Part shown: positions 45,729 through 54,541 of the stretch, one piece after another
Numbering within the stretch: position 1 is the first letter of the stretch
Layout of the letters: the number at the start of each line of letters is the position of its first letter
Assembly: GCA_016802295.1 (NCBI GenBank)
Contig: JAESIW010000210.1
Coordinates: forward strand, 434,001-498,000
Direction of reading: 5' to 3'
Length of the DNA: 64,000 bases
DNA from: Brachionus rotundiformis
Lineage: Eukaryota > Rotifera > Eurotatoria > Ploima > Brachionidae
Program-made: the position numbers and the translations under genes
The notes under the pieces: model-generated
Databases searched by the model: none
What the model was told of the DNA's origin: nothing
The model's input: the letters and a program-made list of their open reading frames with translations, nothing else

Positions 45729-46085
45729 GTTAGGCGGTTTATAAGCGGGGTTTTGTACTTGTTTTGCAACAAGCGGTAATTATTTATCTGTAGTGTTAAT
45801 TACTTAACACTTAGTGCGATCTACCATAACACACGCCAAAAACAGCTTAGTGTTTAATTTGATCTTGCTTTCAAGAAGGTTTACCATGCCTTTTTTGTTA
45901 CCAAAAAAGCGGTAGTCTCTTACACTACCTTTTCACCCTTACTAACTAGGTTAGCGGTATATTTTCTGTGGCACTTTCTGTTGGATTACTCCACCTGGGT
46001 GTTACCCAGTCTTGTGTTTTTGTAAAGCCCCGACTTTCCTCTAAAAACAACAAAGTTATTAATAGCAATTACCCAACCACCTAAC
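45729..46085 (-). ncRNA. rnpB: RNase P RNA
   Basis: Catalytic RNA of RNase P, which trims tRNA 5' ends. Read on the minus strand, it has the conserved GAGGAAAGTCGGGGC near the 5' end, GCCACAGAAAATA, GTAAGGGTGAAAAGGT, AGATAAATAATTACCGC and ACAAAACCCCGCTTA near the 3' end. Its ends pair as helix P1: GTTAGGTGGTT with AACCGCCTAAC (one G-U), at 46075-46085 and 45729-45739. Mature ends may differ by a few bases. A TATAAT box lies six bases upstream of the 5' end. Confidence 0.93.
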
Positions 46086-46091
46086 AATTTT

Positions 46092-46097
46092 ATTATA
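46092..46097 (-). promoter_or_regulatory. -10 box of the rnpB promoter
   Basis: TATAAT on the minus strand, preceded by TGT (extended -10), six bases before the predicted first base of RNase P RNA at 46085. No good -35 hexamer is visible at 16-18 bases, which an extended -10 can tolerate. Confidence 0.65.
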
Positions 46098-46179
46098 ACA
46101 CAATTTTGTAAATAAAAAAGTTTTTGTTTATAATTTAATTGGCTGGCTTAAAAATAAAAAGAAAAAGTTTTACACAAGG

Positions 46180-46205
46180 TGGTGCCTAAGGGCGGAATCG
46201 AACCA

Positions 46206-46249
<44 letters not shown>

Positions 46250-46255
46250 TTAGGC
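46180..46255 (-). tRNA. tRNA-Phe (anticodon GAA)
   Basis: 76 bases with encoded CCA. Acceptor stem GCCTAAG pairs perfectly with CTTAGGC; D arm AGCTCAGTCGGTAGAGC; anticodon loop CTGAAAA (GAA); T arm GTGGTTCGATTCCGC. Decodes UUC and UUU. It lies between yacG and rnpB on the same strand. In alphaproteobacteria this tRNA often follows the infA-maf-RNase G-yacG group. Confidence 0.97.
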
Positions 46256-46387
46256 ATTTTTGTAAAGTACAAATAATAACAATTATTAATTGTATATAAA
46301 TTATAATACTATTAATTTTTATAGTTGTCTACTTTTTTTTACTAGTTTGTATTTTTTTATTGTATTTGCTAGTTTTTTTTGCAAGCT

Positions 46388-46588
46388 TTAGTTAAAATCG
46401 TCTTCTGTGTTTTCGTCTTCTATTTCGTTGGCATCTAAAGTATTTGCACATGCAGAAATAGAATACTGGTTGCTAAGCCATCTATGTAAATCTATATTTT
46501 TACAACGCAAACTGCAAAATGGTTTAAATTTATGGGTTAAAAGTACTTTATTGCATTGCAAACATTTTTTTGGTTTAGGGGTAGTCAT
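46388..46588 (-). CDS. yacG: DNA gyrase inhibitor / zinc-binding protein YacG
   Basis: 66 residues with the family zinc site: CLQCN at the start and FCSLRCKNIDLHRWL after 12 or so residues. E. coli YacG binds GyrB and blocks DNA binding. The tail is acidic (EIEDENTEDDFN). One base after the RNase E/G-like gene and in the usual alphaproteobacterial neighbourhood. Confidence 0.93.
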   Translation of the reverse strand: MTTPKPKKCLQCNKVLLTHKFKPFCSLRCKNIDLHRWLSNQYSISACANTLDANEIEDENTEDDFN

Positions 46589-46589
46589 G

Positions 46590-47867
46590 CTATGTAAATT
46601 TATATGTTAAACTGTTATTTATGTTAAATGTAATAGTTTTTAAAGCGGTAAGTTGCTTAATTGTGCTACTTGCGTAATTATTTAAATAGGTTAAAATATT
46701 TTGGTTAATTTCTACGGTTATGTTAGTTTTAGTGCTATTTTGTAAACTTTGTAGTAAAAGCCAAGCATTGTAGCTTATACTTTTACACAACGCAGTTATG
46801 TTTTCTTGCTTTTTTTGCCTAGAAATTTCTAGCAAACCTAAATTAGAAAAACCTAATACCGAAGCCGAAACATCATCTTTTTTAAATAAATCTTTGGCTA
46901 TTTTTAACAAATTGTTTTTATAACCTTTGTTAACCAACTTTAGTAAATCTATTAATATTTGCCCAGATAAATTTTTAGCCACAATTTGCTTAACGCATAA
47001 ATCTAATATTTGCTTATTTACATTAAATATAACTTCTTCTTTAGTAGAGGTTATAGCATAGTTGCCAGTAAAATTTATATCTAAATAATTAAACGAATCT
47101 GTACTGTAAATTTGTAAGTTAACATCTGCATTTAAGCTAACAGAGTTAACATTGCAAGCATTAATTGCATTAAGCAACAAATTATTACTAGTGTTTGTTA
47201 GTGGTTGTAGTTTTATGTGGCTAATATTGTATTGCAGTAAGTATTGCTTTATTTCTGCTAAATCTGTAGCGTTATTGCAATATATATTAGTTATGTTTTT
47301 ATAATTAACGTTTAGTAGCATTTTATACGCATTATAACTATAAACCAACCCAACTTGTGTAATTTGTTGCCATGCGTTAAAAGTGTTTTGTAGTTGAGTT
47401 ATTTCGTTAATTAAAGTATTGGTTAAATTATAATTGTATAAATCTGTTACTACAATGCATAGGTTATTAAATTGTTGTAAAATTTGGGCTTGGGTAGATA
47501 AATTTTTACCTATTATACCAGCCTTAGCAAAGGGTTTGTAGTTGGCTAAATTACCATATAGCACAATATTGGCAGATACTTTAGGCATTTTTAAAGGTTT
47601 GGTGGCTTCTTTAGTTACTTGCACCAATATTTTTTGCCCTATTTGTAAATTACCATTGTTTTTAGTAAAATCTAACAAAGCGTTGCTTTGGTTGTTTAGC
47701 ATAACTATATATGCGTTTAAATTTGGTTTTTTTTCTATAATTTTTGCTAAATACACACTATGCAAAGCCGGTTGGCTATTAAACGTATAATTAAGTTTAT
47801 GTAAAGCTTGCCCGTTTACTAAACCTGCAATACAACCTATTTGGTTGCTATTAATAATTAAATTCAT
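46590..47867 (-). CDS. rng: RNase E/G family protein, reduced and divergent
   Basis: Family assignment rests on order (maf, this gene, yacG, tRNA-Phe) and on motifs. The S1-like region has VYLAKI followed later by LQIGQKILVQVTKEA and NIVLYGNL; the nuclease core has NLSGQILIDLLKL (first catalytic Asp, normally in IDFIDM), KDDVSASVLGFSNLGLLEISRQKK, equal to the DR...FGLLEMSRQR block. The usual zinc-link cysteines are lost (only a lone LCKS remains), and the first part of the S1 domain is poorly conserved. 425 residues, close to the short RNase G type. Role would be rRNA or mRNA processing, if active. Confidence 0.75.
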   Translation of the reverse strand: MNLIINSNQIGCIAGLVNGQALHKLNYTFNSQPALHSVYLAKIIEKKPNLNAYIVMLNNQSNALLDFTKNNGNLQIGQKILVQVTKEATKPLKMPKVSANIVLYGNLANYKPFAKAGIIGKNLSTQAQILQQFNNLCIVVTDLYNYNLTNTLINEITQLQNTFNAWQQITQVGLVYSYNAYKMLLNVNYKNITNIYCNNATDLAEIKQYLLQYNISHIKLQPLTNTSNNLLLNAINACNVNSVSLNADVNLQIYSTDSFNYLDINFTGNYAITSTKEEVIFNVNKQILDLCVKQIVAKNLSGQILIDLLKLVNKGYKNNLLKIAKDLFKKDDVSASVLGFSNLGLLEISRQKKQENITALCKSISYNAWLLLQSLQNSTKTNITVEINQNILTYLNNYASSTIKQLTALKTITFNINNSLTYKFT

Positions 47868-48465
47868 ACCCTAGCCCTGCTAAAGTGTTTTTTACGTAAA
47901 AAATAGGCAAGCCAATAATATTAGAATAACACCCATTAATTTGCTTAACAAAAACTTCAAAAGCCCCTTGAATACCATAAGCTCCGCTTTTGCCTTGCCA
48001 CTGATTGGTGCTTAAATACCATTGCATTTCTGCAATACTTATTTGTTTAACCGTAACGGTAGTGGTTATAATTTTTTGCGACTTTTTAACCACGTTTCCA
48101 TTAACCACAGCCTGTACTACAAAACTAGTTAACACTTTGTGTCTACTGCCAGAAAGTATTTGTAGCATGTTAATTGCTTCGTTTTCATCTACAGGTTTTT
48201 GTAAAATTTTGTTGCTTTTAACCACTACGGTATCTGCGGTTAAAACTAAACAAGTTTGCATATTGGTTGGCAATAAACTTACGCACGCTAAATTTTTTTG
48301 CATGGCTATGCGTTTAACATAGTTGTTGGGTTTTTCGTTTTTTAGTACAGATTCATTTATATCTGCAGGTAAAATTAACTTTGGTTTAACCATAATTTTT
48401 TCTAGTAACTCTACCCTTCTGGGCGAAGCCGAACCCAAAACTAAGCTATTAAATTTATTTACCAC
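47851..48465 (-). CDS. maf: Maf nucleotide pyrophosphatase
   Basis: Hydrolyses non-canonical or pyrimidine nucleoside triphosphates; named for effects on septum formation. 204 residues. SASPRRVELLEK at the substrate loop (12-23), ADINES, YVKRIAMQKN, VLTADTVVV (catalytic Asp), GSRHKVLTSF and the GKSGAYGIQGAFEVF block. GTG start with AGGGG six bases before it. Ends inside the RNase E/G-like gene (17-base overlap), 39 bases after infA. Confidence 0.94.
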   Translation of the reverse strand: MVNKFNSLVLGSASPRRVELLEKIMVKPKLILPADINESVLKNEKPNNYVKRIAMQKNLACVSLLPTNMQTCLVLTADTVVVKSNKILQKPVDENEAINMLQILSGSRHKVLTSFVVQAVVNGNVVKKSQKIITTTVTVKQISIAEMQWYLSTNQWQGKSGAYGIQGAFEVFVKQINGCYSNIIGLPIFYVKNTLAGLGYEFNY

Positions 48466-48504
48466 AATAACCCCTTGTTTGCTTAATAAACATTGCTGTT
48501 TGTT

Positions 48505-48789
48505 TTATTGCGAATTACTTTTGTATCTAAAGGTAATTCTGCCATTAACCATATTGTTTTGATTTTTTAGATTTTCTAAGTCAGACCCACTAATTTCTAT
48601 GCTTACAGTATCAAACTGTAAAATTTTAATTCTATTTTTTCTAATTTTGCCAGATGCATGACCTAACAACATAATACCGTTGTGTAATTTTACTTTATAT
48701 TTGCTGTTAGGTAAAATTTCTACAACTTCGCCTGTTAGGGTAAAAACATCGCCTTCTTGTTTTATATCTTCTGGTAGCAAATCTGCCAT
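48505..48789 (-). CDS. infA: Translation initiation factor IF-1
   Basis: S1/OB-fold protein that fills the ribosomal A site during initiation. 94 residues, longer than the usual 72: about eight extra N-terminal residues, an insert (ENLKNQNNM) before NGRITFRYK, and a short tail. Core blocks VEILPNSKYKVKLHNG, HASGKIRKNRIKIL are standard. Its ATG follows the murA stop with no spacer, so the two are coupled. Confidence 0.95.
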   Translation of the reverse strand: MADLLPEDIKQEGDVFTLTGEVVEILPNSKYKVKLHNGIMLLGHASGKIRKNRIKILQFDTVSIEISGSDLENLKNQNNMVNGRITFRYKSNSQ

Positions 48790-50229
48790 TTATAAGTTAA
48801 CTCCTCTATTAATGTTTGCACCTAAACTTTTTAAGTTTTCTACTACGTTTAAGTAGCCTCGGTCTAGGTATTCTAAATTTATTATACTACAAGTATTGGT
48901 ATTACACAACGCTGCTATAATTAATGTAAACGAAGCCCGTAAATCTGTGGCAACAAGCTGTGCACTATTGCTAAAGTTAGGCACTCCTGTAATAGTTGCA
49001 ATAGATTTATTAATGGTAATATTTGCACCTATTTTTTGTAGTTCTGCCACGTGTTTAAAACGGTCTTCAAAAATGGTTTCGTTAACTGTGCTTACGCCGT
49101 TGGCTAAAGCTTGCAAAACCATAAATTGCGATTGAATGTCGGTAGGAAAGTCCGGAAAAGGTGCAGTGGTAATATTAATTGCTTGCAACGGCTTGGTGTA
49201 TTCTGCTACTATGGTTGTGGGGTTTACAAAATTTACATTACCGCCCATTTGGTTAAAATATTGCAACATATTGCCAAAAATTTCTTTAGATACATTGTTT
49301 AACGTAATTTTACCTTTAGTGGCTAAAGCTAATGCAATGTAGCTGGCGGTTTCTATGCGGTCTGCAATAATAGAGTACTGCCCACCTAATAAATTTTTGT
49401 TGCCGGTAATAACTAAAGTAGATGTACCCACGCCGGTAATATTAGCCCCTATACTAATTAAAAAATTGCATAAATCGGTAATTTCTGGCTCTAACGCACA
49501 ATTATTAATAGTGGTAACGCCGTTGGCGTATACGGCCGCCATAATGGTATTTTCGGTAGCCCCTACCGATACTAACGGAAAGGTTATTTCTGCACCGTGC
49601 AAACCGTTGGGTGCAGTGGCAAATACGGTATTATTGTTTATTTGTATGGTTGCTCCCATTTTTTCTAACGCCATAATGTGTAGGTCTATTGGTCTAGAAC
49701 CAATACTGCAACCACCAGGCATGGTAACGGTAGCGGTGTTATATTTTGCTAATAACGGAGCCAAAACCAATACAGATGCACGCATAGTAGCACATAAACT
49801 AGGGTTAGCCACAGTATTGTTGCTAACGTTAGGTTCTATATATACACAATTGTTAGGCAATACTTGCGTGTTGCAGTTTAAACCTTGCAAAATTTGCAAA
49901 ATTACTTTAACGTCTGATAACGCCGGTACATTAAGCAAAGTTACAGGCTTATTAGCTAAAATACAAGCACATATAATTGGTAAGGCCGAATTTTTTGCCC
50001 CCATTATAGTAACACTACCGTGTAAAGGTTTGCCACCTTGGGTAACAATTTTTTCTGTAACTAATTGCGTTTGTAAACTTTGTGTGGTTGCGGTTTGCGT
50101 TGTTGCGGTTTCTACTAACGAACTAACCGATGCTAAAGTTTGGCTACTTTTAGAAGCCTTTAATTGCTTGCGTTTTTGTAAATTAGCCTTTAAAGCCAAA
50201 GCACGTGTAGAGCTATTAACTGGTTGCAT
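48790..50229 (-). CDS. murA: UDP-N-acetylglucosamine 1-carboxyvinyltransferase with N-terminal extension
   Basis: First committed step of peptidoglycan synthesis. The enzyme core starts at about residue 59 (EKIVTQGGKPLHGSVTI) and has GAKNSALP (Lys79, Asn80), ATMRASVLVLAPLL, and the fosfomycin-target cysteine Cys174 in PGGCSIGSRP. Ahead of it lie about 58 extra residues, basic first (ANLQKRKQLKASK) and then Thr/Gln/Ser-rich. No ATG, GTG or TTG within the late part of the extension could serve as a shorter start, so the tail looks real. Leads the murA-infA-maf-rng-yacG run. Confidence 0.95.
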   Translation of the reverse strand: MQPVNSSTRALALKANLQKRKQLKASKSSQTLASVSSLVETATTQTATTQSLQTQLVTEKIVTQGGKPLHGSVTIMGAKNSALPIICACILANKPVTLLNVPALSDVKVILQILQGLNCNTQVLPNNCVYIEPNVSNNTVANPSLCATMRASVLVLAPLLAKYNTATVTMPGGCSIGSRPIDLHIMALEKMGATIQINNNTVFATAPNGLHGAEITFPLVSVGATENTIMAAVYANGVTTINNCALEPEITDLCNFLISIGANITGVGTSTLVITGNKNLLGGQYSIIADRIETASYIALALATKGKITLNNVSKEIFGNMLQYFNQMGGNVNFVNPTTIVAEYTKPLQAINITTAPFPDFPTDIQSQFMVLQALANGVSTVNETIFEDRFKHVAELQKIGANITINKSIATITGVPNFSNSAQLVATDLRASFTLIIAALCNTNTCSIINLEYLDRGYLNVVENLKSLGANINRGVNL

Positions 50230-50347
50230 TATGTAAAACTTTTTAATTAATTATATATAAAAAATACAAGCATTTTACTATATTACAAAGTTTATATTGC
50301 ATAAAAGTGTTGTAATTTTTAGTAAATTGATTTATATTTATAACTAA

Positions 50348-50376
50348 TTGAGATTATACACTAATATTTATATAAT
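50348..50376 (+). promoter_or_regulatory. Promoter of tRNA-Thr
   Basis: TTGAGA (50348-50353), 17-base spacer, TATAAT (50371-50376). Transcription would start near 50383, about 22 bases before the tRNA. Confidence 0.75.
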
Positions 50377-50404
50377 TTCAATTAATTACTATTTATGGTA
50401 GTAG

Positions 50405-50479
50405 GCCATCGTAGCTCAGTGGTAGAGCACACCCTTGGTAAGGGTGGGGTCGTATGTTCAATTCATATCGGTGGCACCA
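50405..50479 (+). tRNA. tRNA-Thr (anticodon GGT)
   Basis: 75 bases with encoded CCA. Acceptor GCCATCG pairs with CGGTGGC (one G-U). D arm AGCTCAGTGGTAGAGC; anticodon stem ACCCT/AGGGT with loop TGGTA inside CCTTGGTAAGG, anticodon GGT; T arm ATGTTCAATTCAT. Decodes ACC and ACU. Own promoter upstream. Confidence 0.95.
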
Positions 50480-50629
50480 TTTATGTATTACCTAAGATAT
50501 TAACTAGCTTGCACTTTATAGCTTGGTTAAATATACACTTTACCTACTAGTTTATTTACACATTACTTATATAAAAACTTACATTTTAACGGCATTTACA
50601 ATACATTTAGCTTTTTTTAATTAACCGCA

Positions 50630-51100
50630 TTAGTTAACTGTATTAATAGTGGTAAAAAAATTGTTCTGCCGTAATGCTTCTGCCACAATAATACCGCACG
50701 AAACCGCCAAGTTTAAAGACCTAGCCTGTGGTTGCATAGGAATTTTTACCGTTTGTAAAATTGCGTTTCTAACTTGTGTGGTTACGCCTTTGCTTTCGCT
50801 ACCAAACAACAAGCAAGTATTGGGTAAAAACTTGTAATTATGATAATACGTATTGCTTTTTGTGGTGCATAATACAATAGAATTATTTTGCATTGCTTGT
50901 AAAAAATTATTAAAATTACTGTGTAATACGTAGTTGGTATCGTTAATATAGTCCATGCCGGCACGTTTCATTTTTGCTCCACCAAAAATAAAACCGCAGG
51001 GTTCTATAATATTAACAATTAAATTAAAGCAGTTGGCTAATCTAAGAATGGTTCCGGTGTTTTGCGGAATATCTGGTTCAAACAATGCAATTTGTATCAT
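50630..51100 (-). CDS. trmL: tRNA (cytidine/uridine-2'-O-)-methyltransferase TrmL
   Basis: SPOUT enzyme that methylates the ribose at wobble position 34 of tRNA-Leu isoacceptors. The ATG at 51100 gives 156 residues and the family start MIQIALFEPDIPQNTG; the GTG at 51115 is in frame but adds only five residues. Knot motifs: TILRLANCF, LLFGSESKGV, IPMQPQARSLNLAVSCGI. Divergent from miaA, which also modifies the anticodon loop; E. coli TrmL prefers tRNA that already carries the MiaA-derived modification. Confidence 0.94.
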   Translation of the reverse strand: MIQIALFEPDIPQNTGTILRLANCFNLIVNIIEPCGFIFGGAKMKRAGMDYINDTNYVLHSNFNNFLQAMQNNSIVLCTTKSNTYYHNYKFLPNTCLLFGSESKGVTTQVRNAILQTVKIPMQPQARSLNLAVSCGIIVAEALRQNNFFTTINTVN

Positions 51101-51176
51101 TATATTTTTATACACTTAATTAATAATATGATATTATAGTTTAATATTAGTAATAATTATAAATAAATATTTTTAT

Positions 51177-52070
51177 ATGTACAATGTTTTAGTAATTTAT
51201 GGCAGTACGGCCAGTGGTAAGTCTGCCTTGGCGTTAAGTTTAGCACAACAAATTAATGGCGTTATTATTAATGCAGACAGTGCCCAAGTGTACACCAACG
51301 CCCCTGTATTAAGCAATAGCCCTACTATTGCAGAAAAAAAACAAGTTAATCATTATTTGTTTAACTATAAATGTGTTAGCAATGGGTATTCGGTAGGCGA
51401 TTGGCTTGTAGATGCCACCAATAGCATAAATAACGCATTGCAACAAAACTTTACACCTATTGTGGTTGGCGGTACTGGTATGTATATTAATAGTTTATTA
51501 TATGGGTTATCTAACTTACCTAGCAATTTACAAAAAAAACAGCAAGCTATAGATACTTTTAACCAACTTGGTTATACTAATTTTTTTACTATGCTTAGCC
51601 AAATAGATCCACAATTTACCCAAAAATTTACCGATAAACAACGCCTAATGCGTGCCTACGAAGTATATTTAATTACCAACACCCCGCTAAGCCAGCTGCA
51701 GCAACAAAATCCGCCAAAACCAAACCCCCAATTTAAATGTTACAACGTATTTATACAACAAAATAAACAAATGCTTTACACTAACATACAAAGCAGATTT
51801 ACCCAAATGCTACAAAACGGTGCCATAGAAGAAGTTAAAGCCTTGCAAAACCAACAATATTACAAAAAATTTTTAGGTGCCTACGAAATTAGCCTATACC
51901 TAAATAATACCTATAATTTACAACAAACTATTAGCCAAGCATCTTTAAAAACGAATCAATATGCTAAAAGGCAATTAACTTGGTTTAAAAATAAAATAAA
52001 GCATAACCTAATAATACAAAACAACTCTGCAAGTAATATAAATTTAATAAAAAAAATTTTTACTAATTAA
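51177..52070 (+). CDS. miaA: tRNA dimethylallyltransferase
   Basis: Adds a dimethylallyl group to A37 of tRNAs that read U-starting codons, using the isoprenoid made by the IspH pathway. 297 residues. P-loop GSTASGKSALA at about 9-19, NADSAQVYTNAPVLS, NHYLFNYK, VVGGTGMYINSLLYG, DKQRLMRAYEVY and KRQLTWFKN. Divergent from trmL with a short AT-rich gap. Confidence 0.96.
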   Translation: MYNVLVIYGSTASGKSALALSLAQQINGVIINADSAQVYTNAPVLSNSPTIAEKKQVNHYLFNYKCVSNGYSVGDWLVDATNSINNALQQNFTPIVVGGTGMYINSLLYGLSNLPSNLQKKQQAIDTFNQLGYTNFFTMLSQIDPQFTQKFTDKQRLMRAYEVYLITNTPLSQLQQQNPPKPNPQFKCYNVFIQQNKQMLYTNIQSRFTQMLQNGAIEEVKALQNQQYYKKFLGAYEISLYLNNTYNLQQTISQASLKTNQYAKRQLTWFKNKIKHNLIIQNNSASNINLIKKIFTN

Positions 52071-52185
52071 ACAACTAGTAATACAATATATTATACAATA
52101 TTTAAATATTTTATATAAAAACTTAATTTGTGCAATAATTTTATAAATATAAAAATATAAAAGATACATAGGAATACAATACATA

Positions 52186-53226
52186 ATGTCTAAATTTAGA
52201 GATCTATTTTACACCGATATTGGGATAGACCTAGGAACCGCTAACACTTTAATTTACATAAAAGGCAAAGGTATATTATTAAACGAACCCTCTGTGGTAG
52301 CTTTGCAACGTACCGGAATTAGCAGTAAAGTACTAGCAATAGGTGCAGAAGCAAAAAAAATGTTAGGCAGAACCGGTGGTAATACCGTAGCTATTAGGCC
52401 ACTTAGAGACGGCGTAATAGCAGACTTTGAAGTTGCAGAACAAATGATTAAATTTTTTATTAAAAAAGTTTACTCTAGCAATTATATTAGAATGAAAAGA
52501 TCTTTAATTGTAATTTGCGTGCCTTCTGGCTCTACCCCTGTAGAACGCAAAGCTATTCAAGACAGTGCCTACAATGCAGGTGCAAACGTGGTATATTTAG
52601 TAGAAGAACCCATTGCCGCAGCCATTGGGGCAAACTTACCAGTTATGGATCCTGTGGGCTCTATGGTTATAGATATTGGCGGTGGTACTACAGAAGTTGC
52701 AGTAATGTCTTTAGGTAGCATTATTTACACCAGAAGCACTAAGCTAGGTGGCGATAAAATGGACGAAGATATTATTCAGTATGTAAAAAAACATCATAAT
52801 ATGCTAATAGGCGAAAGTACCGCACAAAAAATTAAAGAAACCATAGGCTCTGCTTTAATAATTAAACCAGACCCCAACAATGCACTGCTAATTAAAGGTT
52901 TAGATTTAACCTCCGGAAGCCCAAAAGAAATTGTTTTAAACGAATATCATGTTAAAGAAGCCTTAAGTGGCAGTATTGAAGCTATACTAGATATTTGTAA
53001 AAATTCGTTAGAACACACCCCACCAGAATTAGTTGGCGATATTATGGAAAAAGGTATTGTGTTGGCAGGCGGTGGTAGTTTGTTAAAAAACTTAGATGTA
53101 TATTTATCTAAATCTTTAGGGGTAGCTGTTGTTATTGCACCACACGCCCTAGAATGTGTTGCCAGAGGCACCGGCAGAATGATAGAAAATTTAGATAAAT
53201 TTAAATCTATGTTTTCTTACTACTAA
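52186..53226 (+). CDS. mreB: Rod shape-determining protein MreB
   Basis: Actin-like filament that guides side-wall synthesis under the inner membrane. 346 residues. Phosphate-1 loop IGIDLGTANTLIYIKGKG, VCVPSGSTPVERKA, EEPIAAAIGANLP, phosphate-2 VIDIGGGTTEVAVMSLG and adenosine motif VLAGGGSLLKNL all intact, which contrasts with the divergent FtsA in this window. First gene of the elongation operon. Confidence 0.98.
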   Translation: MSKFRDLFYTDIGIDLGTANTLIYIKGKGILLNEPSVVALQRTGISSKVLAIGAEAKKMLGRTGGNTVAIRPLRDGVIADFEVAEQMIKFFIKKVYSSNYIRMKRSLIVICVPSGSTPVERKAIQDSAYNAGANVVYLVEEPIAAAIGANLPVMDPVGSMVIDIGGGTTEVAVMSLGSIIYTRSTKLGGDKMDEDIIQYVKKHHNMLIGESTAQKIKETIGSALIIKPDPNNALLIKGLDLTSGSPKEIVLNEYHVKEALSGSIEAILDICKNSLEHTPPELVGDIMEKGIVLAGGGSLLKNLDVYLSKSLGVAVVIAPHALECVARGTGRMIENLDKFKSMFSYY

Positions 53227-53262
53227 AATAATTTATACTAACTAAAACTATAAAGTTAATAA

Positions 53263-54066
53263 ATGCTAAACAAAAAGTCTTTTAGTTTTGCTAATTTAAT
53301 AATTGCTATATTAACATTGGTAGTAGCTTTAATTATTATGCTTAGTGCATCTAGCCAATTTTATATGGAAAGCAAAATTGGTACGCCACTAAAAATAATT
53401 TCTTACAATATTGCTACTGGTATTTCTAATACAGCAAGGTATATTGTGTTTGGTAATTTATCCGATAAACAACAAATAGAACAACTAACCAAGCAAAATC
53501 AACAACTAGTACAAGAAAACGTAAAACTAACTTTGGCTTTAGGGGCAGTTAAACAAATAGAGCTAGACAACAAGCACCTTAAAGAAGCCCTAAATTTTAA
53601 AAATACTTTAGCTAAAGAATATACTTACCTATCTACTAATATAATTGCTGGTTATACTAGTTCTATTAATTCTTACATTTTAATAAATGGCGGTAAAAAT
53701 TATAAAATTAAACCCAAAAGCCTTGTGCTAAGCCCCAGTGGTGTGGTTGGCTTTGTAAACCAAGTTTCTAGCAATACTTCTAGTGTGGTTTCGGTTAATA
53801 GCCCAGATTTTAAAATTTTAGCAAAAACCGAAAAGTCTAACTACAATGTAGTGTTGTTTGGCAACAAAGATAATTTTTTAGAAGTAAAAGCCTATACCGA
53901 AAACTACACTTTTATACAAGGCGAAGCCGTTTATACTTCTAGCGTGCAAAACAATTATCCTAAAAATATTTTAATTGGTTATGTTGCAAAAATTAACAAC
54001 CAGTTTGTTGTGGTGCCATCTTACAACATTAAACACAGTAACGAATACATTTTTATTGTAAATTAA
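53263..54066 (+). CDS. mreC: Rod shape-determining protein MreC
   Basis: Bitopic periplasmic protein that activates PBP2 and RodA. 267 residues: membrane helix at about 10-28, coiled coil around 68-105 (QIEQLTKQNQQLVQENVK, HLKEALNF), then the two beta domains (SYILINGGKNYKI, SPSGVVGFVNQVS). 36 bases after mreB, one before mreD. Confidence 0.94.
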   Translation: MLNKKSFSFANLIIAILTLVVALIIMLSASSQFYMESKIGTPLKIISYNIATGISNTARYIVFGNLSDKQQIEQLTKQNQQLVQENVKLTLALGAVKQIELDNKHLKEALNFKNTLAKEYTYLSTNIIAGYTSSINSYILINGGKNYKIKPKSLVLSPSGVVGFVNQVSSNTSSVVSVNSPDFKILAKTEKSNYNVVLFGNKDNFLEVKAYTENYTFIQGEAVYTSSVQNNYPKNILIGYVAKINNQFVVVPSYNIKHSNEYIFIVN

Positions 54067-54067
54067 T

Positions 54068-54541
54068 ATGAAAAACTTTAATTACCTAACATTAGTACTA
54101 AATTTATTTGTAATAATAACCTTATATTTATTACAAGCAATATTTTTACCTATAGCACCATTTTTATTGGCTTTATCTTTTGCATATATGTATGTGTTTT
54201 TATGCATAAAACCACAAATGTTATTTTTTGTAACTTTTGTAATGTTTACTTTTTTGCTAGAAACCATAAATTATTTAACGCTAGGTTCTGGCTTATTTAT
54301 AATTAGCATTTATTATATTGTAATATTGTTTAAAATGTATTTTATTAAAAACCCTAAGTTTTTGTTGTCTTACAGTGTGTTTGCAGTTACTAATGTATTA
54401 GTAGCTTTAATTAATACTGCTTTTAATTTTATAGCAAAAATTAATACATATGCCAGTATAGGTTTTGTAGTTGCATTACTAATTTGCTACCCTATTGTAT
54501 ACATAATACTAACAAGCATATATAAGCCCCATGCACAATAA
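54068..54541 (+). CDS. mreD: Rod shape-determining protein MreD
   Basis: 157 residues, almost wholly hydrophobic, with about five membrane helices. Sequence conservation in MreD is low; the call rests on size, topology and place between mreC and mrdA. Helps the elongasome assemble in the membrane. Its last 11 bases overlap the start of mrdA. Confidence 0.85.
   Translation: MKNFNYLTLVLNLFVIITLYLLQAIFLPIAPFLLALSFAYMYVFLCIKPQMLFFVTFVMFTFLLETINYLTLGSGLFIISIYYIVILFKMYFIKNPKFLLSYSVFAVTNVLVALINTAFNFIAKINTYASIGFVVALLICYPIVYIILTSIYKPHAQ

Noticed and set aside
46315..46385. T-rich stretch with ACTAG/CTAGT between yacG and tRNA-Phe as a terminator
   Set aside because: The five-base stem is too weak and the T runs point the wrong way for yacG.
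49355..50236. A 293-codon open frame on the plus strand across murA
   Set aside because: It lies antisense to the well-supported murA, has no family features and no ribosome-binding site. Long antisense frames are common here because the gene's codon bias avoids stops on the other strand.
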